From Balamuthia mandrillaris (Eukaryota; Discosea; Longamoebia; Balamuthiidae), in NCBI GenBank assembly GCA_031835245.1, contig JAVKOQ010000293.1, positions 1 to 64,000 of the forward strand: a stretch of 64,000 nucleotides of DNA. The letters are read 5' to 3'. Below, in pieces: positions 22,071 to 35,711 of the stretch (within the stretch, counting starts at the first letter, position 1; the number at the start of each line of letters is the position of its first letter). The notes below the pieces were generated by a model, which saw only the letters and a list, made by a program, of their open reading frames with translations, searched no databases and had not been told where the DNA came from. The position numbers and the translations under genes were made by a program.

Positions 22071-22981
22071 TTACAGGCGAAGCAGAAAGGCTCGTGCGGG
22101 AGCGCCTTCGCAGCCCTTCAAAGCGAGAGGCATGCAGACCAGGTAATAGTCACGACCACAGTCTTCAACATGGGCCAGCCGCAGTCCCTCTATGATGGGA
22201 ATGGCTGTACTTGTTGTTTCTTCTTTAGCTGCCTCTTCTTCTCCTGAAGAGTGGCGGCCGCCCAAGAGTATGCGATGAGTGGCATGGTCCTCTTGGCTTC
22301 GTTCTATGCCCAAGTAGTCTATGCCTACCGCCTTCACTCCTTTGGATGACAAATATTCTGCTCCTTTATTTGTTTTTTTTTAAAAAATATTCAGAATAAG
22401 TTTTTAGAAACAGACAAGAAAGCAACCACAAGAAACAACAAGAAAGAAAGAAAACAAAGTGTATGAACAACGAGAGTTACCAGATCTTTCTAGATAGACA
22501 AAGTCAGGAGTGAATGGTGCAAAGGGAGAGATGTGACTGTTGCTCGTTTTCAGCAACACGATGGAGCCGGCAGCGATCACTTCGTCCTGCTCTCTGAGCA
22601 CAGCAGCAGTGATGGCCCCTCCGGCTTCACGCACCTGCTCGTTTGTCGACAAGTCGATCACTCGGCATCGACCACAGAGTTGGGAGAGGTTGTAGCTTTC
22701 AATGGTTGCTCCATCTTTTTGTGTTATGTTGAGAATGAATGTTGAGAAAAGAGGACACTCCCTAATTTGTTCATTATAAAACGAGAATGTACCTTTGAGA
22801 AAGTGAGAAGGAGCGTCGATGTGTGTTCCTATTTGTGCTGTTGTCAGTCTCCTGGAACAAATGAAGAGGGCTATAGGAGAAGAAGAAGAAGAAGAAGAAA
22901 AAGAACAAGAACAAGAAGAACAAGAAGAAGCAGAAGAACAAGAAGAAGAACAAGAAGAAGAACAAGAAGAACAAGAACAAA

Positions 22982-23018
<37 letters not shown>

Positions 23019-23171
23019 GAGAGGAAAGGAACCACAGTGAAGGCCCATGCTAAGGCTGGACTCCCGCGCGTGATGCTCCTCCCAGCTACGAAACGAGTGG
23101 ACCCGGAGCTTCCTTTCCTGACTGTCCTTCCAGGCGGTGACTCCCTCCTGCAGAGGCCAACTGATGTCCAT
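22071..23171 (-). CDS. cyclase-family metal-dependent hydrolase (kynurenine formamidase fold)
   Basis: Exons 23171-23062, 22851-22793, 22714-22481 and 22363-22071 join in phase to 231 residues. MDISWPLQEGVTAWKDSQER, ARERLTTAQIGTHIDAPSHF, QLCGRCRVIDLS, GSIVLLKTSNS, DFVYLERSGAEYLSSKGVKA and VGIDYLGIERSQ match the cyclase (PF04199) family. The metal motif is normally HxGTHxDxPxHF; here the first His is Gln (QIGTHIDAPSHF), while the other ligands remain. Members hydrolyse N-formyl-kynurenine, isatin or similar amides. The donor of intron 1 (GTCCAG) is unusual but gives the only phase-correct join. Intron 1 holds GAAGAA/GA repeats on the plus strand. Confidence 0.85.
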
Positions 23172-23565
23172 TGCGTTGCCTTCCTGCTCGAAGAGTCGTC
23201 CTGTCCCCCCCCCCAAAAAAAAGAGGCGAACGAAAGTTGAGTGGATCAACCAAAACAAGAGAAGGAGTACGACGCACCCAGCAGCACTTCCAGTGGTTGT
23301 TGTGGTTCCATGCTTTCGTTTCTGCTTTCGTTTCTCTCTCCTTCTCTCTCTTTGCTTTTCTTGCTGCATAGGATGGACATGAGAGCGGACGGCGAGCAAG
23401 GACATGAGATGCCTGAAAAAGTAGCGTATGACGTCATGGACACCTCAAGTCCCCACGTCGGTGCTGGAACGCTAGGAACTCCTGTGTGTAGGCACGAGGG
23501 ACGCGCTTCGAGAGGGACACAGTTTTCTGGAACAAGTGTCCCGCAAATCAAACAAAAGCTTTAAA

Positions 23566-23625
<60 letters not shown>

Positions 23626-23709
23626 GAGGGCTCGTTGCGCACGGCTTGGGTGGCTTTCACACGATCTGGTCAAAGGGATTAAAACAAAACAGCAACAGCA
23701 ACAACAACA
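23172..23709. other. divergent intergenic region with GA repeat
   Basis: It separates two divergent starts (23171 minus, 23710 plus). It contains a (GA)n tract at 23563-23622 and a short C-run/A-run at 23204-23222. CTGAC/TGACGTCAT-like sequence at 23429-23436 (ATGACGTCATGG) could be a bZIP-type site. No coding segment is supported. Confidence 0.5.
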
Positions 23710-24430
23710 ATGGAAGGCAGATCAGGAGACAAGAAAAAATCACCGAGAAGAAAGCCGGGGCCACCACCCACACCACCCTCTTCCTCTTCCTCCGCTTCCA
23801 GAGGAGACAGCGAGGACGCCCCGCCTCCTCTCGTCCCCGATCTCCGACCTAGGACAGTGGCTTCGGAGGAAGACGCTCCCCACTCCACCACCCCCTCCCC
23901 ACAACAACAACCCTCATCGAGTAGCTCCGTGGAGCTGAACGTCTTTCGAGAGCAGTGGCGCAAGGAGCTTCAGCAACAAAACAGACGCCCTGAGAAACAA
24001 AAGGAGAAGGAGAAAGTGGGAGAAGAAGAGGAAGATGCAGAGGAAGGGGCCAAGCGACAAAGGAGAGAGGAGGCGGTGAGGGAGAGGGAGAAGAAGCTCA
24101 GGGAGAGGGAAGCGCGGGAGGCTCGCTACCGCTTTCCCGAACGAAAGGACAAACACCTGCCGGACTTTTTGCTTCGCCCCCCAAAACGGGTCCTCAACGC
24201 GGACGCCTCCTCTTCTGCTGCTGCTGCTTCTTCTGCGGATAAGAGCAACGCGTTGGGGATGTGGATCCCTTGTCAGCCGCTCCTCCCGCAAAAGCCCATG
24301 CATGTGTCGCACCTGCCGGACGAGGTCCTGTTGGTCATCTTCAGGTTCCTTGACCCGTCCAGCCTTGAGAAAGCCGCTCTTGCTTGTAAACACTGGTTTG
24401 TCGTTTTCTCCTTTTGCTATTGTTCTTTTT

Positions 24431-24463
<33 letters not shown>

Positions 24464-24507
24464 TCCCTGCTTCTCTGCTCTCTGCTTCTCTACTCTCTGC
24501 TTCTCTT

Positions 24508-24551
<44 letters not shown>

Positions 24552-25567
24552 GTTTAACCCTAAAATCTGAAACATTTACAGGTTGATAGTGAGCAGAGAG
24601 CCGGTGCTTTGGAGGAGCTTTTGTCTATCGCTGTGGAAACGCTGCAAGCGAGAGATATGGGACCAGTATGGCAGCTCCTGGCGGAGCATGTGGCTGACAC
24701 GGCCCAGGATACGTTTTGACGGTCTGTTCGTGAGCAGGAACCAGTACGTGCGCCCTGGCGCCACCGAGTTCACCTACTGCCAACCCGTTCATCTCGTGAA
24801 GTACTTTAGATACTTTCGTTTCTTCCCTGATGGCACTGTACGTTTCCTTCTCCTTGCCTTTTGTTCTTTTACTATCCCATTTGTTTCTCCGTCTCTTACC
24901 TCCTACCTCCTTCTTTGCTCTCTCTCTCTCTCTCACTCTCTCACTCTCTCACTCTCTCACTCTCTCACTCTCTCACTCTCTCACTCTCTCACTCTCTCAC
25001 TCTCTCACTCTCTCTCTTGCATACGCTAAAACCTACACTCCCACACAGGTGTATTACACAATGTCACTGGACGGCCCTCGCAAAGCCCTCAAATGGTTCC
25101 ATCCACCAGCCCCTTCATCCTCCAGCCTCCACCACCAACATCCCCATCATCAACCGCACCATCACCAGCCAAGCGACATTCAACCCCAACAAAGGCTGGT
25201 TCACACCGGCAAATGGAGCTTGGACGACGTCAACGGCAAGGTCGAGCTGTGGATCATGAAGGAGCCCCGCAGGAGCCACTGCTACCACTTTGTGATGGCC
25301 AACCACGTCAAGAAGGGCGGCGCCGTTATTCGCCTCCTCGTCGAACAGTTTGTGATGCACGCGCTGCCACCACCACCATCCCAACAAACGCAGATAAGAA
25401 CGTTCCAACAGCTGCAACAGCAACTCATGCAACAGTTGGATGGTGGCGGTGGCGATGATCTGTTGGAGTTTAGTGCCGGCAGCGTCATGAACTTTAGGTT
25501 TTACAAGGTGCCTCCCCATATGCTGGACCCGCAGCTTCACGTCTCGCCTGCGCAGCAGCAACAGTAA
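23710..25567 (+). CDS. FBXO9/Hrt3-like F-box protein
   Basis: Exons 23710-24395, 24582-24837 and 25049-25567 join in phase to 486 residues. Residues 1-190 are disordered (Pro/Ser-rich, then Glu/Arg coiled coil). The F-box starts at about 198 (VSHLPDEVLLVIFRFLDPSS). LWRSFCLSLWKRCKREIWDQ, FDGLFVSRNQYVRPG and VKYFRYFRFFPDGTVYYTMS are the conserved core C-terminal to the F-box in human FBXO9 and yeast Hrt3. The end is His/Gln-rich, with WSLDDVNGKVELWIM forming the last conserved strand pair. SCF adaptor; family knowledge includes control of TTI1/TEL2 turnover, which cannot be transferred by reading alone. Both introns are CT-rich. Confidence 0.88.
24921..25015 (+). repeat. TCTCTCAC octamer repeat in an FBXO9-like intron
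   Basis: About eleven tandem copies of an eight-base unit CTCTCTCA occupy intron 2. Intron 1 holds simple CT repeats at 24430-24552. Confidence 0.95.
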
Positions 25568-25684
25568 AACCCCTTTTTTTGTTTTTGTTCTTTGAGGAAA
25601 CGCCATCCAAGGAGAGAGAAGAGAGAGCAGAGAGAGAGAGAGACCTCACCGCTCTCATGTCTACAAATATTACAGAGTAGTGCC

Positions 25685-25777
25685 GACGTCAGGCATGGTG
25701 TTTCTTGTCGACATTTGCTGACGTCATGTATCAATGTTTCGCGTCGACATTTGCTGACGTCATGATACCGTGTCGAC
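25685..25777 (+). promoter_or_regulatory. repeated GTCGAC and TGACGTCA palindromes before TOE1
   Basis: GTCGACATTTGCTGACGTCA occurs twice (25707-25726 and 25743-25762, 36 bases apart). CCGACGTCAGG at 25683 and a third GTCGAC at 25772 flank them. The block ends about 30 bases before the TOE1 start. TGACGTCA is the classic CRE/bZIP site; the pairing with GTCGAC at fixed spacing suggests a composite element. Binding is inference. Confidence 0.6.
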
Positions 25778-25804
25778 TTGGACATAAGCAAAGAAAAAAA
25801 AAGG

Positions 25805-26630
25805 ATGGAAAAGAGAACGGCAGCGGCAGAGGAGAGCGAAAGAGAGAAGAAGAAGAAGGATGAAGCTAAAGAGCTGATCGCCAGCTCGGGCGGTCGCTGG
25901 CTCATGCAAAAGGGGAGCCACTCCGTGGGCATCGTGGAGGTGACAAGGGAAAATTGGGAGACGGTGAAGCCCTCCATTTTGGCGGCCCTGAGGGAGGCTA
26001 CCTTTGTGGCCCTCGACACCGAGTTTAGCGGCTTGGGCGCCGATAAAAGAGGTCGCATGGCTCAGTTACGTTTCATTTGCCTCTTCTTTCTTGTCGTTAG
26101 GCCTAACATGAAAAACCAAAAACAGAAATTTGGAAGATAGATATCAAGCCATCAGCAAAGTAGTTCAATCTCACTCGTTGCTACAATTGGGCGTCTCCAT
26201 TTTCAAACGAACCTCTGCTCTTTCTGCTTCCACTTCTTCTCTTGCTTCTGCTTCTTCCATGCTACAGAAGGCTGCTGTAAGTCCTTCGTATGAGGTGCAA
26301 ACGTTCAACTTTTGGCTGCACGGCGAAGGAGAGTTCACTGTGACGGCCGCTTCGATGGCTTTTCTGGCGGAGAGCGGCATAGACCTCAACTATCTGTTCT
26401 CCAAAGGCATTCCTTTCGCTCCTGTTGGCTGCACTGCTGCTTCTTCTTCCAGCAATGGCACAACGAAACGATCGCAAAAGGTACTGCACACTTCTCTTTT
26501 CGCTATTTTGGTTCTTTCTTTCTTGTCGTTTCTTGTCGTTTCTTTCTTGTCGTTTCTTTCTTGTCGTTTCTTTCTTGTTGTTTCTTTCTTTCTTTCTTTC
26601 TTTCTTTCTTGTCGTTTCTTTCTTGTCGTT

Positions 26631-26694
<64 letters not shown>

Positions 26695-27946
26695 TGTGCC
26701 TCTTCTCTATGTTCTGTTCTTCTAACTTGACTTTCTGCTGTTAACCACAGCAACAAGAGCAACAGCCATTGAGCCACCCCAAAATAGTACTCGATCAGAT
26801 AATGGCTTCCCAGCTGTCAATAGTTCTGCATAATGGCTTCATGGACTTGATATATCTTTACCACAGCTTCATAGGGAAGCTACCACAGCAACTCTCCCAG
26901 TGGGTTGGCAGCATGGCGGAGCTCTTCCCACGCATTTATGATACCAAGTACATCACTGACTACCACACCAGCGAGCAAGCAAGTTACTTGGAATATCTCT
27001 ATTTCAAATGGTACATTCAAATCCTCCTTCCTCTGCCTTCTTTTATTCTACGTCTTCCTTCCAAAATTGTTCTCGTTTATGATGTATGTTTTCTTCTTGC
27101 ACAGCGAACGCAATGATCCACGCTCGTCATTAAGAGTGGAGTACCTCCCACAGTTTACGGTCTGCGTGCCACCAGAGGTATGGAACGAAGTGGCAGTCTC
27201 CACTACTACCAGCAACACTCTGCAGCGGTGTTGTGAGCAATACGCTGTAAGTTAGCATCTTCTTGGCTACTCTCTCTTCTCTCTCTCTCTCTCTCTCTCT
27301 CTGCTTCTCTCTCTTCCTTTGATGTTTTTTTTCACCTTAATCATATCTATTATTTTAGAACCATGGTTGGTGTAGTCTAGGCTCTTGCTGTCCAGATTCA
27401 CACGATATAGAGCGGATTTTAGACCAACAGGCTATGCTGAAGGAAGCTCAAGCGTCCGCTAAGAGCGCTCGCAACAAACGCAAACGACGAAAACGGAGGC
27501 ACAAAGCAAATCAACCAACCACAGAAAAAAAGAACGAAGAAGACGAAGAAGAAGATGGTGATGATGGTGATGAAGAAGAAGAGCAAAAGAAAGCTAAAGA
27601 GAAAGAAGATGAAAAGAACCAAAACGAAAAGTTGCAACGGACAAAAAAGAAAGCAAAAACCTCTCCACAACAAGGGAAAGCTAGAACGGAGGAAACGGGA
27701 ACGAAAGAAGGAGAAGAGGCTCTCAAAACGATTCCAACGCAGGATCAACTCCCAGCAGAGCATCCCTCTCTTCACATCGGCAAAATGCACTCGGCTGGTT
27801 TTGATGCTTTCGCGACGGGCTTTATCTACACCGTTTACATGAGCAAGTTTGGAGCGGCTGGAATGCATGCCCTTGGCAATCACGTCTATCTCGTTGGCAA
27901 AGACTTTCCTCTCAAGATACAAAAGAGCAGTTTTGCACCTTCTTAG
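25805..27946 (+). CDS. TOE1: TOE1-like 3' exonuclease (CAF1/PARN-type deadenylase)
   Basis: Exons 25805-26064, 26126-26480, 26751-27010, 27105-27246 and 27359-27946 join in phase to 534 residues. DEDD motifs are intact: FVALDTEFSGLGADKRG (Asp, Glu), VLHNGFMDLIYLYHSFIGKL (Asp) and HSAGFDAFATGFIYTVYM (His, Asp). NLEDRYQAISKVVQ, LQLGVSIFKR and SYLEYLYFKCERND are also TOE1-specific. NHGWCSLGSCCPDSHD is the CCCH zinc finger, followed by a Lys/Arg-rich nuclear signal (RNKRKRRKRRHKA) and an acidic insert. In animals TOE1 trims 3' ends of snRNAs in Cajal bodies. Intron 2 contains a CTTT/CTTGTCGTTT satellite. It is convergent with the capping-enzyme gene, 94 bases away. Confidence 0.92.
26514..26694 (+). 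repeat. CTTT repeat with CTTGTCGTTT units in TOE1 intron 2
   Basis: Some seven CTTGTCGTTT units are interspersed with CTTT, followed by a pure (CTTT)n run at about 26630-26694. Unit and order match the intron repeat at 571-1105. A single TTTCTTGTCGTTAG also lies in TOE1 intron 1 near 26088. Confidence 0.95.
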
Positions 27947-28040
27947 GAAGACAAAATGTTTAATAACAAAAGAAAAATGAAAGAAAAGAAGAAGTCATAT
28001 TTTTACATCGAGAGATAAAAAAGGGGGAGTAAACAAACTG

Positions 28041-30535
28041 TTAAGGTCGCGAACTATCTGCAGACGCTTCTACATTGTCTTCATTTCTTTTGGTTGATGG
28101 AGGAGGAGAAGAAGATGAAACTAAGGATGGTAGAGAATAAGGTCCATCGTACGAAGAAGAGGAAGAAACTGACGATGACGACGAGGAAGTGAAGAAAGAA
28201 TGAGGATCCAGACTGCCTGCGGCTGAGTCGGGCACGGTGCTAGAAAGCAAGAAGTCTATTCTCTGTTTCTTGGAAGGAGCGGGTTGGGTGGGTGCCTCCT
28301 CCTCTTCCTCTTCCTCTTCTCCTTCGTCCTTTTGTTTGTCTTCTGTTCGTTCTTTTGCTTTATGCGGTTCATCAAGTTTCTTTTCCTTTGTTGTTGAATT
28401 ATTGTTGTTGATGTCGTTGGAAAAAGAAGAAGAAAGTACGGCATTCGAGGAGAGGTTTGTTTGTTGATGGTGTTGGTGATGTTCTTGTTTTTGTTTGTGT
28501 TGTGGATGGTTGGATGCTGCTTCTTCGGTTGACCTTTTTCTTTTTTGAGAAGAAGCAGAAAAATTGATTCCGTCTGTCGAACTTCTGCGAAACTCGGTGC
28601 TCCCGCTTCGTCGCAAATGCGGTCGTGGATGGTGATGGTGATGAGGACTTCCATGTTCTCCTCCACAAAGCACAGACAATAACTAAATGTTCAAGAACGA
28701 GTTCAGCAAAACAAAAATCAACAAGCAAACAAGCAAGCAAACAACAAACAACAAACAACAAACAACACAAACAAACCTGTCCCGATTTCAAATTATCAGC
28801 TCTGCTCCGCTGAATACGCTCAATGACAGAAACATCATTGGCGAGATTTTTGTCATCTCTGATTCTCAAGAAACGCCATCCTCCCGCTTGCCACTCCCCT
28901 TCGTCCCATGTCTCCGCCCGCGTAGCAGGAATCCATGTCTTCCAAGATGGATCCCAAACGCACTCCACAATCTTGCCGGAAGCTTGCTTGTCGTTGTCAA
29001 ACATCTGCTTCTGTTCGGGAGTGAAGGTGATCCAGGCGTAGAACCTCTTGGCCAAACGCTCTGCTGCCAGCAGGGAATATCCTCGTTGGCGGTTGCGGTA
29101 CTCCACTTTTAGCTCAAAGTCGACAGAGTTGATGGCGCTTGGCTTCCATTTTAACCTTCGATTAAAAGAATGATAAGTGAAAAATAATAACAGAAAGAAA
29201 GAATGACGAAAAGAAAATACATACATTTGTTTACAAGTGCCAGGTGTGTAAGGAAACCGTACTGGCGTGAAAATTATACCATCGTTCTGGTGGTGAAGAT
29301 GAGGAATAACTTCCTTAAAAACATACGGCAAATACTTGATCTCGAAAAAGTCTTTTAATCGCAACCTTTTTAAACAGCCAGTCAGATTAAAGAGAGCAAT
29401 CGCAAGAACACAATAATGAAGCAACAACAAAACGAACGAACGAAAGAGAGAGGAGATAGAGATGTACGCAAGTACTTGAAAGGTTCTTTGGAGTAGTCAT
29501 GGGATTTATCCTCTTTGCGTGGACCTAAAACGTCGTTTTGAATGATTTTGAGACGATCGGGCAGATCCCGCTTCGCTACATTAACGCCCATCCATGCCAC
29601 GATATCGTACATCAGGAACGTTAACACTTGCTATATTGTTATTGTTCATGTTTACAATTCGAAAGAATTAGGAACAAAGAAACATAACGAGAAAAAAGGT
29701 ATCGACAAACCTTGTTTCCTTCGACGACATCACAAACTAGCTCTCCATCGATGAGAGTACGATCAAGAACAGGCGGTGATGCAGGTGTGGCCTTACGCGC
29801 TGGAAATGGGAAACGAAGGTCCACCTTTGTAACTCGAAAAGAGCGATCGACCTTTAAACAAAAGTAATGTGGTTAAAAATATGAAAAAGACATTAAAAAT
29901 AGGAAAAAAAAGTTAAGAAAGGCTTGTATCGTACCAAATAAGAGCCATCGTGCATGATAAGAAGCAAGAAACGCGTGCCATCTGACTTTTCTGAGATATA
30001 GTAGCCTTTTATGTTCTTTACAATATCTATATTTTATTGCATAGTTAACAAACGAAAAGAAGGAAAAGTGAAGCAGAAGAGAGGAAACAGCAAAACAGAA
30101 AACAGAAATAGAAATAAGAGAAGAGAGAAACCTTTAAGGTTGCGACGATCTAATGAAACAGGTTGAGAGCCAGGAAACGAGCGATTCTGATGAAAAACTC
30201 ATCGTTACAACAGAAAGAGAGAGAGGATAGAGAACGAAAAGAAGAAAGGTACGCACAAACTGCCACTCACAAAGCTGTAAACACAATTCCTGGACTTGCC
30301 GATCCAAAGGGGCGGCCACACGGGTGCCTGGCGCTTTTGGTGGCGGCGGTAATCCCTCTAAACTCACGCAAAAGATAAGTAATGCAACATTTTTTTTTGT
30401 TTTGACAGAACAAAAAAACGAACCAGCAGCATGACCCAATAGATATTTCTCCAACTCATCCAATTCTTCTTCTTCTCCTCCAGAAGAGGAGGAGGAAGGC
30501 ACACGTTGCTCTGTGGAAGGTCCACCCCCTTCCAT
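28041..30535 (-). CDS. mRNA capping enzyme, guanylyltransferase
   Basis: Nine exons (30535-30424, 30357-30257, 30186-30132, 30026-29935, 29851-29711, 29630-29476, 29365-29225, 29155-28777, 28682-28041) join in phase to 605 residues. Nucleotidyltransferase motifs are in order: I EKSDGTRFLLLI (Lys takes GMP), III TLIDGELVCD, IIIa TFLMYDIVAW, IV DGIIFTPVRFPY, V LKWKPSAINSVDF. An OB-fold part follows, with KIVECVWDPSWKTW and GGWRFLRIRDDKN, then a Ser/His/Glu-rich tail of about 210 residues. Only about 70 residues precede the catalytic part, so there is no fused RNA triphosphatase as in animals and plants; that activity must come from another gene, as in fungi. Nuclear, acting on nascent RNA polymerase II transcripts. 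Confidence 0.92.
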
Positions 30536-31008
30536 GCTTCTTAATGCTTGTTGCTTCAGAGAGTTCTTTTTTCTTACTCAACAACAACAAGCTAAACAGA
30601 TCTGGTGGGTCCAAGATCCACCCAACCCAACAGAGCACAAAACACGGTTTGCCGCTCGAGAGATGAGAGCTCTTTGCTACTTCTTTCTTTTTCTTTCTTT
30701 TTTATTCTTGTTTGTCGACATTTGACCGTTTTTTTGTGACCGTTTGCTTGTCGACATTTTTTCCATCTGCTGTGCCACTGGGGCACAAAAATTGCAGATG
30801 TAACTGGCCTGCAACATCACCTGGGCGGTGAACCCGGCTCAAGTCTCACGGGTTTGGTCCAATGATGTCATTCCTGTGTGAATGTATGAATGGTGGTGAC
30901 ATCAGCAATGGATTTGCGCCACGAAAAGGGGCCAAATGTAGCCCAAGTGATCATCGCCCCAGCAGACCAACCCCAGCACCACGCCACTCTTGGGGTGCAA
31001 GTGAACTT
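30536..31008. other. intergenic region with paired GTCGAC sites
   Basis: GTCGAC occurs at 30714-30719 and 30750-30755, each followed by ATTT, about 180-220 bases before the capping-enzyme start; TGACCG occurs twice between them. The rest is unremarkable; no gene seen between 30760 and 31008. Confidence 0.5.
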
Positions 31009-32740
<1,732 letters not shown>

Positions 32741-33067
32741 TTTTTATTTTTGATCATTGCGGTGTACGCATATCATGACGACGCGGAAAAAGCAGAGCTT
32801 CACCGAAATTCCGTTTCCACAAATTATATTTTTTGCCTAAAAAAAGAAATAATAACGTCGATTCGGAATCGTGCAACAAAACTGACCGCGGGATCGTTGC
32901 CGAAAGAGAGGACGCGATCGTTGCCCCTTGCAACGAGGCTAGCAACACACCTTGTTGCATGTCATGTCGTCGTTTGACAGAATGTTTGACACCGATGACA
33001 GGGAAAATTTTTTGTTGACCGCCAATATTTTATTTTCAATCACGCTTCTGTCCGTTTTACAATTGAC

Positions 33068-33367
33068 ATGGCAGGCCTCCTGAACCTACTCCTTGCTGCC
33101 ACTCTCCTCACGTGCCATTTCGGGCTCCTTTGGCATCAGGGGGAAACGAGAGCACTTCATTACAAAAATAAGTCAAGCGAACCAAATGGAGAGCGTGGTA
33201 TCCCTGTGCCCCTAAAATGGAAGCTCCATGCGCGAAGAAGCGCCGATAAGCTCTACAACTCAAAGCTCTTTCCTTCCGCTTTCTGTCTCGCACGGGCTAC
33301 AACCCGCCAAAACGACCCGACAGCCAAAAAACGTGAGCAGGTGTGTGTGGGCGATGGTGACAGATAG
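33068..33367 (+). CDS. hypothetical protein with possible signal peptide
   Basis: A 99-residue frame from a real ATG: MAGLLNLLLAATLLTCHFGL looks like a signal peptide, then a basic segment (LKWKLHARRSADKL) and no recognisable motif. It lies alone in a gap of about 970 bases between the methyltransferase and the membrane-protein gene. It may equally be chance open sequence; nothing else in 32741-33709 looks coding. Confidence 0.3.
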   Translation: MAGLLNLLLAATLLTCHFGLLWHQGETRALHYKNKSSEPNGERGIPVPLKWKLHARRSADKLYNSKLFPSAFCLARATTRQNDPTAKKREQVCVGDGDR

Positions 33368-33709
33368 ACAGGGGGCCGCGGGCTGTGGCGGGAAGGAACC
33401 TGACAGCTTGTTTATGTTCAAGGAAAGTATGTTTTTTTTTTCTACACTTGTTACGAAACACAACCCGAAGAAGAAGAACCAAGAAGAAAAAAGAACAAAG
33501 TCGAAGAAGAAGAAATAACTCGGTCAAAGCTTAAATAATAACAAGGTTTGTTGTTTTCGTTGCTCGCTCCCTCTCTCTCTCTTACCTCCAGTAAGTTTTA
33601 CTCACTGAGTTTGTTGCTTGATTCTTACTTAAATTACAGTCATACGACCATCGAACGACAAAAGTTTCGGCCGGTGGTGCATGCACACACAAACACAAAA
33701 ACATTGATA

Positions 33710-35711
33710 ATGTATTCTACGATAACACCACCTCTCTTTCGACTGCTTGGCAGGTCCCTTCGTTTTAGACTCCTGCTTTTATTTATTCTGTTATTTACTC
33801 GTTTTATTTATGGCCAAGAACCACCATCTGCTTCGGTTTCTTCTTCCTGTGATTCGTCTTCCTCTTCTTCAACCTCCTCCTCCTCTTCTTTTTCGTCTCC
33901 TTCTCCTTCTTCTGATGAAAGCGGTTTTGCTTCCACTGCTTCAAACTCATCTCCCGGCGAGGAAGACCGGTTTCGCAGCAGGCGGGACGTGCTCGCCTCC
34001 ACTCACAACTGGGGAGTAGCTTTCAGGAGCATCAACGCTTCCTCGAACGACACGAGCGAAGAGGAAGTGGGGTTTGATGGTCGAGCGTGGAGCAACCGCA
34101 CCAACGAGATATTTCCAGACTGGGAGCTCTTCTTCTTGGACGAGGAGGGAGAGAGGCTGGTGGAACACCTGGCCTTCTACTTTGGGACCATACAGGAGGT
34201 TCGCCGACCGCGAAGTGCTTCGGGTGAGGCTGGAACCCGCCGTCAGGAAGGACAGGCAAGCGAGGCGGAGGAGCAGAAGGAAGAGGTGGTGTGGAGAGGC
34301 TCTCTGGATGCCGCGCGTGTCTCGGTGAGAGGACCCGAGTTTATCAAACGTTGGAACACCGTCAACAATTCGTTCATTGGTTTGTGTTGTCTCTCCGTTC
34401 GTTTCTTTTGCTCTTGTCCATTCTTCACTTTTTTCTTTTTATTTCTATTTGTCCGTTAGTCCTTGTGCTGACCCTCATTGTATCTAGAAACGGTGGAACA
34501 TCGAGTGGACTTTAAGCTAGAGTTTGGTGATCGTGGCACAGTCTACATTCATTTCGTCCTATTAGAGAATGGGAAAGACGTCAGGGTTCGTGTTTGCCGC
34601 TTCTCCCCTGCTCTCTCCATGAGAAGACAGAGGAAACGTTTCCTCTAACGTAACACCTTTTCATCAGGTTGCGAGGGCGACAACATCTGACAATGGTGGT
34701 AGTGGCTCAGAAGGAGAGGAGGAAGATACCGTAATCTTCATCCCTCCGCTCAGCCTTTGTTTCTCCATCGACTTTGAAAATTGGCAATTCGGGTTGGACA
34801 AAAGGCGACAAGAACACGAAGCATCAGAAGCAGCATCAGATGAACAACAAGAGCAAGAAGCATCTAAACAAGCATCTGATGCTGACCAAGAAGAAGATAA
34901 AGATGGAGAACAAGAAGAGTCTGGACTAAAGCAAGAGCAATCTGGTGAAGAACCGGTGCAATATGACCACTCTCTTCGCGTTGGGATGAGATTCTTTCCT
35001 GTTGGTACATCGGACTGGTTCTTTGCTGATCTCCCCTCGAAAGAGAAAGAGTTTTTGACATCGCCGCTACCGCTACCACCACCGCCAACAACGAACCAAT
35101 CGGATGCACTTCTTGATCAGGAAGGCAAAGCCTCTTACTTCCTGAACGACAGCGTTTATAGCTTCGACGCTCAGTTCGCCACCTGGGGAGAGGAAGCGGA
35201 TTCCCCTAACACGACTGCCGTTGGTTTATCTTCTGGCATTCTTAATAACGGTTCGTTTATTCTATCTTTTACTTTTTCTGTTTTGTTTTCCTGTTTTGTT
35301 TGTTGTTCTTTTATCTCGTCTGCTGACTTCCTATTCTTTTTTTTTTTTAAAACAGCGGACAGAGGAAGCGGTGTGAGCGTGAATGTCACCATTCCAAGAT
35401 TTGACACCTCTCTCTTCCGTTACTCTCCTACCTTCTTTTCAGTGGTGATCGGCCGTCAACAGCTGAAACAACGAGAAGAGGAGGAGGAAGAGGAGTTTTG
35501 TTGCCGCAGTGGTGGCTTCTTTATTCTGCTGTTGACCGTCATGCTATTCGCCATCGTCTTTGCCTGTGTGGCCATCTTCCTTGTTGTGAGGTGGCGGAGG
35601 AGCCGGAAAAGCTGCAAGCCAAAGTTGTCCATTCGGCCGTTGTTTACCTCGTCTTCTTCCTCGGCAGGCGACGGTTCGTCTTCTTCATCCTCCTCAGTTG
35701 CCGCTATTTAA
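33710..35711 (+). CDS. type I single-pass membrane protein, unknown family
   Basis: Exons 33710-34379, 34488-34585, 34668-35250 and 35356-35711 join in phase to 568 residues. MYSTITPPLFRLLGRSLRF, then LLLLFILLFTRFIYG, is a signal sequence. A Ser-rich stretch and a 430-residue ectodomain with several N-glycosylation sites (INASSNDTS, WSNRTN, VNNSF, FLNDSV) follow. SGGFFILLLTVMLFAIVFAC is the membrane span near residue 515, with RWRRSRKS as stop-transfer and a short Ser-rich tail. Acidic Gln/Glu repeats sit in the middle of the ectodomain. The topology suggests a surface or endomembrane receptor-like protein; no domain recognised. Confidence 0.8.
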
